Source of the DNA: an uncultured bacterium
GTDB lineage: Bacteria > Cyanobacteriota > Vampirovibrionia > Gastranaerophilales > Gastranaerophilaceae
Length of the DNA: 9,240 bases
NCBI GenBank assembly: GCA_900547585.1
Contig: URHD01000074.1
Coordinates: 1 to 9,240 of the forward strand
Direction: 5' to 3'
Position numbers and translations under genes: made by a program. A model generated the notes under the pieces. It made no database searches. It was not told the origin of the DNA and was given only the letters and a program-made list of their open reading frames with translations. Shown piece after piece: positions 5,321 through 9,240 of this stretch; within the stretch, counting starts at the first letter, position 1; every line of letters starts with the position of its first letter.

Positions 5321-6031
5321 ATGAGAAGAAGCCTGGAGTTTAAGAAAAAAGCAAGAATCATAATTGTGGATGACAATTATGAGCACCTTTCAGGGATTAG
5401 GGAACTGATTGAGGTCGAAAGCGACTTTGACGTGGTGGCGACAGCTACCTGCGCAAGTGTTGCAATAAGCTTAATCAAAAAGTATCGTCCCGAAATCGTC
5501 TTGATGGACATAAATATGCCCGAAAAAGACGGTTTGACTGCGATAGCAGAGATTGAAAATCTGGATTTAGGGGTCCGGACAATCGCTTTGACGGGATATG
5601 ACGACCCTGATTTGATTTTCAGGGCAATGAAAATAGGTGCAAAGGGATATATTCTTAAAACCATGGCTTCAGCTCAGCTCATTTATGCGATTGAGGAAGT
5701 TGCGGCAGGCAAAATCTACCTCCCCTCCACTTTATCATCGCGATTCTTTGAATACTTCCAGAACTCTTTCAAAGAAGAAAACCAGTCAATCATGGACGAA
5801 GAAAACCTCCTCAATTACCTTACACAGAGAGAAGAAGAAGTCCTCGACCTTTTAACACAGGGAATAACCTACAAAGGCGTTGCACAAAAACTGTTTATTT
5901 CTGAAACAACCGTAAAAACCCACGTGAACAACATTTTCCAGAAATTACAGGTAAATGACCGTACACAGGCAGTACTTTACGCCTTGAATAACGGCTTTTT
6001 GAACAGAAGACGCGTAAAAATCGCAATATAA
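5321..6031 (+). CDS. NarL/FixJ-family response regulator
   Basis: 236 residues from the ATG chosen by the GGGGAGGAG site. The receiver domain (about 11-130) has acidic D17 and D18, phospho-acceptor D63 in LMDINMP, T91 in ALTG and K113 in LKT, a complete set. A linker of about 35 residues leads to a LuxR-type helix-turn-helix (about 165-225): LTQREEEVLDLL, then the recognition-helix region SETTVKTHVNNIFQKL. Phosphorylation should drive dimerisation and DNA binding. The histidine kinase gene follows after 121 bp, then flgB, flgC and fliE, so control of flagellar genes is the natural inference; the sequence does not show which promoters it binds. Its length and order are usual for the family. 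Family assignment is secure. Confidence 0.95.
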   Translation: MRRSLEFKKKARIIIVDDNYEHLSGIRELIEVESDFDVVATATCASVAISLIKKYRPEIVLMDINMPEKDGLTAIAEIENLDLGVRTIALTGYDDPDLIFRAMKIGAKGYILKTMASAQLIYAIEEVAAGKIYLPSTLSSRFFEYFQNSFKEENQSIMDEENLLNYLTQREEEVLDLLTQGITYKGVAQKLFISETTVKTHVNNIFQKLQVNDRTQAVLYALNNGFLNRRRVKIAI

Positions 6032-6040
6032 GAAATAATC

Positions 6041-6108
6041 GTCACCCTGAACTTGTTTCAGAAATGTCTGTTACAAGCCGGCAAGATTCCGATACAGGTT
6101 CAAATGAC
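6041..6108. repeat. 68-bp imperfect inverted repeat between regulator and kinase
   Basis: The left end (6041-6066, beginning GTCACCCTGAACTTGTTTCA) and the inverted right end (6085-6108, beginning GTCATTTGAACCTGTATCGG) align with a small gap and several mismatches. GCCGGC (6077-6082) sits near the middle. GTCA-type ends around a CTGAA..TTCAG core recall dispersed palindromes found in several bacteria (memory, unchecked). It looks like a degraded REP-pair or MITE between two cotranscribed genes, where it could also act as a processing or attenuation site. Confidence 0.6.
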
Positions 6109-6152
6109 ATCTATTGATTACAATTAACCACAACGATAAAGAAAAAGAAAAA

Positions 6153-7424
6153 ATGACCTTACCGAACTACAAAAAGAACTTTTTAAAAGATTTAGTTTAC
6201 CTTGCACAAACAAAACCCGTGCATAAGACTATAATCAAGGGTCTTTTCCGCTTTGCGCTCGAACCTCTGCTCGAGGCGCAGAACCAGAAAGCCGTTGTTC
6301 TTATCCGTATGTTCGATACGTCAGAAACCGAGGGCGTTTTAAAGCGCCTCGAGTTCAATCAGGCTGAAGTTTACTCTTTCTGTGAGAACCTCAAAGGCGA
6401 AAACCTCGAAAGAGAAAAAATCTGGGGCGATACGGAGTTTCTCGTCGTGCTTTCGCCCAGATATTCCGCGGTTATGGTCTGGGATTATTCGACGGAAGAA
6501 GTTAAGGATACATCGTGCCTTTATTACCTGCTCAACTCCCGCGATGTGAACAACGTCATCCGCACGATTTCGGCTAATTCTTTGATTGATTTGAATCGTT
6601 ATATCATAGAATTCACGCCCGAGCGCCGTGCAAACGAACTTTTAAACAAAGCCGTGCACAAATTTATCGATTATGCGAACAGTTTTGTCGAAGAAGCGAG
6701 CGCCTCAAAGGCTGAAAACGACCTGCTCGAGGCAAACGAAGAACTTCTTCAAAAATACGAATACATCTCAAACAAAGCAAAACTAATTTCTCACGAAATT
6801 AAAAACCACCTTTCTGTCATCGACCTTTATTCAAAAATAATCGAAAAAAGATGCGAAAAACTCAAAGACGGCGAGGAAAAAACTTCGATTTGCGGCGGAA
6901 TTAAATGTATTAAAAAGTCAAAAGAAATGATTGCACAAATGCTCTCGGAACTCAAAACAATTCAGGTTCCGAATGTCCTGCCCGTAAGCTTAAAAGATAT
7001 GCTGGCGACCCTGAACGATTTGACTGCTCCCTGCGCGGCTGAAAAAGACAAAGAACTTGTCATAAAAAATGACCTTGACGCCCAAATCCTTGCAGATGAG
7101 GGAAAAACGCTTAATGTTTTAATGAATCTTGTCTATAACGCGCTGGATTTTGCCGGAAAAGACGGAATCAGGGGCAAAGTCGAAGTCGAAGCAGTTTCTG
7201 GCGGTACAAACATGCTCAAAATCCTTGTAAAAGACAACGGAAAGGGCGTTCCGGATGATGTTAAGGACAAAATCTTTGAAAAGGGCTTCACTTCAAGAGT
7301 TACCGGAAACGGGCTCGGACTTTATATCTCAAAAACAACCATGCAGGAGCAATACGGCGATTTGAAGCTCGTTGAAAATTACAAAGACGGCGCAGCATTT
7401 GAAATTGAAGTCCCGGTGTTGTAA
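6153..7424 (+). CDS. Soluble sensor histidine kinase of the flagellar cluster
   Basis: 423 residues from the ATG at 6153. The frame reaches back to a TTG at 6114, and neither start has a good ribosome-binding site, so the N-terminus is uncertain. No membrane segment or signal peptide is present, so it is cytoplasmic. Residues about 5-180 form a sensor region that I do not recognise. A coiled-coil-like helix (about 184-210) precedes the H-box with probable phospho-acceptor H214 (SHEIKNHLS). The ATPase part follows: N-box LMNLVYNALDF (323-333), G1 DNGKGVP (361-367), F-box IFEKGF, and G2 GNGLGLYISK (385-394). The N/G1/F/G2 boxes are intact. It probably phosphorylates the regulator encoded upstream. 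The stop is 14 bp before the flgB ATG, implying cotranscription and a signal linked to basal-body assembly, comparable in position and solubility to FlgS of Campylobacter and Helicobacter but with a NarL-type partner. Confidence 0.92.
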   Translation: MTLPNYKKNFLKDLVYLAQTKPVHKTIIKGLFRFALEPLLEAQNQKAVVLIRMFDTSETEGVLKRLEFNQAEVYSFCENLKGENLEREKIWGDTEFLVVLSPRYSAVMVWDYSTEEVKDTSCLYYLLNSRDVNNVIRTISANSLIDLNRYIIEFTPERRANELLNKAVHKFIDYANSFVEEASASKAENDLLEANEELLQKYEYISNKAKLISHEIKNHLSVIDLYSKIIEKRCEKLKDGEEKTSICGGIKCIKKSKEMIAQMLSELKTIQVPNVLPVSLKDMLATLNDLTAPCAAEKDKELVIKNDLDAQILADEGKTLNVLMNLVYNALDFAGKDGIRGKVEVEAVSGGTNMLKILVKDNGKGVPDDVKDKIFEKGFTSRVTGNGLGLYISKTTMQEQYGDLKLVENYKDGAAFEIEVPVL

Positions 7425-7438
7425 GGGAGGATTGAAAA

Positions 7439-7900
7439 ATGGATTTATTAAATATCAGAGCGGTAGAAGTTACAAAACTGGCAATGGACGGGCTCCTTGA
7501 GCGCCAGAAAGCTATTGCTTCCAACACCGCAAACTCAATGACCGACAATTACCAGAGAAAGGATGTTGCTTTTGAAGATCAGCTCAGAGATATTATCTCA
7601 AAAGACGAGATAAGAAAAGAAATCCGCATGCAAAACAGCACAAACCCGATTAGCGCCAATGCTGCACAAAAACTCACGCGCGAACATGCGATTTTTCTGA
7701 ACCAGCGGGATTATACGGAGAATTTTAAACCAGAAATCCTCGGTGACTACTCGGAATGCGACTACGGAAACGGAAATAACGTCGATATTGAAGAAGAAAT
7801 GATGGACATGGCAAAAACCGGTACCCAGTACCAGATTATGTCCTCTCTGGAAAGCAAAATGCTCACAAACATCGCTCAGGTCGTCAAAGGCGGACAATAA
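7439..7900 (+). CDS. flgB: Flagellar proximal rod protein FlgB
   Basis: 153 residues. FlgB forms the part of the flagellar rod next to the MS ring, and is secreted by the flagellar export apparatus without a cleaved signal. The family's N-terminal element is at about 24-48 (AIASNTANSMTDNYQRKDVAF), where the rod signature ANN.AN..TP.Y is altered to SNTANSMTDNY. The C-terminal helix GNNVDIEEEMMDMAKTGTQYQ (112-132) is typical. It is slightly longer than most FlgB proteins. GGGAGG (7425-7430) lies 8 bases before the ATG, directly after the kinase stop. The order flgB-flgC-fliE is the standard start of the rod operon and supports the name. Confidence 0.93.
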   Translation: MDLLNIRAVEVTKLAMDGLLERQKAIASNTANSMTDNYQRKDVAFEDQLRDIISKDEIRKEIRMQNSTNPISANAAQKLTREHAIFLNQRDYTENFKPEILGDYSECDYGNGNNVDIEEEMMDMAKTGTQYQIMSSLESKMLTNIAQVVKGGQ

Positions 7901-7976
7901 TTTGGCTTCCTGAACAGGTAAAATACAAAATGCGTATTGAAAAACTAAACCAAACCAAATAGGAGAAAAATACAGA

Positions 7977-8483
7977 ATGAGTTTCAGCTCTTTTGATATT
8001 AGTGCATCGGGCATGCACGCCCAGCGGGTAAAAATGGATACGATTGCAAGCAATATTGCAAACGTCAACACAACCCGCCATCCTGACGGCTCTCCGGGCG
8101 TTTATGTAAAGAAAAACGTAACTTTTAAGGCAATTTATCAGGATAAACTCGGCTCAACAGCCCCTCCGTTTCCGAGCGGCGACCATGAAGCATACTGGAG
8201 CGCAAACAACGGAACAGTAGCACTCAGAGGCGGGATTACCTACGACGAAAAAAACCTCGCGCAGGGCGTTCAGGTTGAAGAAATCACTGAATCAAAAGAC
8301 CCTTACAAAACAATCTACGACCCGTCCAACCCCGAAGCTGACGAGGAGGGCTATGTTGTTGTTCCTAATATCAATGTTGTTGAAGAAATGGTGAACATGG
8401 TTTCTGCCTCACGCGCCTATGAGGCAAACGCCGCCACCGCTGAAACGACAAAAAGCATGATTTCTGCCGCACTGAGAATCTAA
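7977..8483 (+). CDS. flgC: Flagellar proximal rod protein FlgC
   Basis: 168 residues. FlgC is the second proximal rod subunit. The N-terminal signature is clear: FDISASGMHAQRVKMDTIASNIANVNTTR (6-34). The C-terminal family block YDPSNPEADEEGYVVVPNINVVEEMVNM (114-141) ends in a coiled helix (SRAYEANAATAETTKSM). The central region, about 52-98, is longer and more polar than in compact FlgC proteins, which accounts for its extra length. AGGAGA (7961-7966) lies 10 bases before the ATG. The 76-bp gap from flgB is unusual in so tight an operon and contains a possible 10-codon reading frame that ends on that site. Confidence 0.96.
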   Translation: MSFSSFDISASGMHAQRVKMDTIASNIANVNTTRHPDGSPGVYVKKNVTFKAIYQDKLGSTAPPFPSGDHEAYWSANNGTVALRGGITYDEKNLAQGVQVEEITESKDPYKTIYDPSNPEADEEGYVVVPNINVVEEMVNMVSASRAYEANAATAETTKSMISAALRI

Positions 8484-8493
8484 AAGGTAAAAA

Positions 8494-8985
8494 ATGAACA
8501 TTCCAATGAATAATTTAAACTCAATAGCCGGTTATAACAAGGTTTTTGACCAGAATTTACAACAATTCAACAAAAACCTTGAGCAGAGCGAAACGCAGTT
8601 TGATAAAGTGCTTAACCAGCAAACCGCAATGATGGACGCCAACCCGCCCGTTATAAATGGAAACATTGAGCTTAATGTCGGGCTTGAAAATATGGGAATT
8701 ACGCCAATAGAGGGGCTTGAGGGAGCTTCTGACGTGAGAAAAGCCTCGCCTGTGGAACAAACTGCAAAGGATTTCGGGCAGGCATTTTCTAACGGGTTGA
8801 ATTCGGTGAACAATTTGCAGGCAGACGCCGAAAGTGCTGCTGAAATTATGGCATCAGGCGGCGATATCAGCGCTCATGACGTAATGATTGCCGCAGAAAA
8901 AGCCAATATCTCAATGCAGATGGCTATCCAGCTCAGAAACAAGATAATTTCGGCTTACAACGAAATTAACAATGTAAGAATCTGA
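8494..8985 (+). CDS. fliE: Flagellar hook-basal body protein FliE, long form
   Basis: 163 residues, against about 100-110 for most FliE proteins. The FliE domain is the C-terminal part, about 92-163: FGQAFSNGLNSVNNLQADAE, then the GGDISAHDVMIAAEKANISMQMAIQLRNKIISAYNEI core, ending VRI. FliE is the adaptor joining the MS ring (FliF) to the FlgB/FlgC rod and is an early export substrate. Residues 1-90 are an extra N-terminal region: Asn/Gln-rich to about 45, with a heptad-like FDQNLQQFNKNLEQ stretch, then an uncharacterised segment. AAAAGG overlaps the flgC stop, six bases before the ATG, so translation is probably coupled. fliF does not follow: the next gene is convergent, so the operon ends here. 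Confidence 0.93.
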   Translation: MNIPMNNLNSIAGYNKVFDQNLQQFNKNLEQSETQFDKVLNQQTAMMDANPPVINGNIELNVGLENMGITPIEGLEGASDVRKASPVEQTAKDFGQAFSNGLNSVNNLQADAESAAEIMASGGDISAHDVMIAAEKANISMQMAIQLRNKIISAYNEINNVRI

Positions 8986-8994
8986 TTTTATTTC

Positions 8995-9027
8995 AAAAAA
9001 GATTGTTATAACTTATTAACGATTTTT
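8995..9027. terminator. Weak bidirectional terminator between fliE and a convergent gene
   Basis: AAAAAAGATTGTTA (8995-9008) pairs with TAACGATTTTT (9017-9027) around the loop TAACTTAT, with two G-U-type pairs. There is a T-run on each strand. It begins 10 bases past the fliE stop and overlaps the stop of the convergent gene. The stem is AT-rich and weak, so termination may be inefficient. Confidence 0.45.
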
Positions 9028-9191
9028 AAATTATCATTAATCCTGTGATAAACGAAGTAACAAAGCTGGATAATATCAATAATTTCATTTATTTCGTTTT
9101 CTCTACTTGTAGTTTTTAATAGCCTTTCTAATTTTACAAAGAGTTTTTTGAATTCAACACGGAGGTTTCTGATTCTGTCATTTTTTGTCAT
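9006..9191 (-). CDS. Hypothetical 61-residue protein
   Basis: 61 residues of unrecognised family. It is charged and probably all-helical: a basic N-terminal half (MTKNDRIRNLRVEFKKLF..) is followed by an acidic turn (RENEINEII) and a hydrophobic stretch IIDIIQLCYFVYH that is too short to be a sure membrane span. Expression signals support it: AAAGGT seven bases before the ATG, the same kind of site as fliE uses, and TATAAT at 9220-9225. It is convergent with fliE, with 20 bp between stops. Small RNA- or DNA-binding proteins can look like this, but nothing specific identifies one. Confidence 0.55.
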   Translation of the reverse strand: MTKNDRIRNLRVEFKKLFVKLERLLKTTSRENEINEIIDIIQLCYFVYHRINDNLKIVNKL

Positions 9192-9219
9192 TTTTGTTAC
9201 CTTTCTTATTGATTATTTT

Positions 9220-9225
9220 ATTATA
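9220..9225 (-). promoter_or_regulatory. -10 box of the 61-codon gene
   Basis: A perfect TATAAT on the minus strand is 28 bases before the ATG and leaves a leader containing AAAGGT. The -35 would lie at or beyond the right edge of the window. Confidence 0.45.
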
Positions 9226-9240
9226 GATTAATAATTAATT

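Noticed and set aside
6114..6152. TTG start for the kinase, adding 13 residues
   Set aside because: The added residues are polar and lysine-rich with no family support, and the upstream context has no ribosome-binding site; the ATG at 6153 is preferred with modest confidence.
7598..8071. 157-codon frame antisense to flgB and flgC
   Set aside because: It is a mirror of two secure coding genes on the other strand and has no expression signals.

Overview
The window comes from a moderately AT-rich bacterial chromosome. A flagellar basal-body gene set, extracytoplasmic WG-repeat and M48 proteins, and an orphan NarL-type two-component pair together suggest a gut or aquatic non-photosynthetic relative of the Cyanobacteria (Vampirovibrionia/Gastranaerophilales type). 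That placement is an impression from protein style, not something the sequence proves.

Layout. The left part (1-3970) holds four minus-strand genes: an exported WG-repeat protein, an exported von Willebrand A protein with a complete MIDAS, an exported M48 zinc metallopeptidase, and a class-3-type lipase without signal peptide that ends in a WITINGNHVLI tail. A strong intrinsic terminator separates the M48 and vWA genes. The gap between the WG and vWA genes is packed with palindromes.

The middle (about 3972-5030) holds two small, very AT-rich, hydrophobic genes on the plus strand. They look like old tandem paralogues: each has a -10 box six bases before its ATG and no Shine-Dalgarno site, so both mRNAs may be leaderless, and each is followed by the same roughly 47-bp block. 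The first is divergent from the lipase gene. A non-coding stretch of about 300 bp follows.

The right part (5321-8985) reads as one plus-strand operon-like series: a NarL/FixJ response regulator, a soluble histidine kinase, then flgB, flgC and fliE, which encode the proximal rod and MS-ring/rod junction of the flagellum. The kinase and flgB are only 14 bp apart, which ties the signalling pair to basal-body assembly. A 68-bp imperfect inverted repeat lies between regulator and kinase. The series ends at a weak terminator shared with a convergent 61-codon gene of unknown function.

Nothing here is a complete known mobile element, CRISPR array or RNA gene. The parts most worth a second look are the duplicated leaderless membrane-protein units beside the tailed lipase, and the regulator-kinase pair built into the flagellar rod operon.
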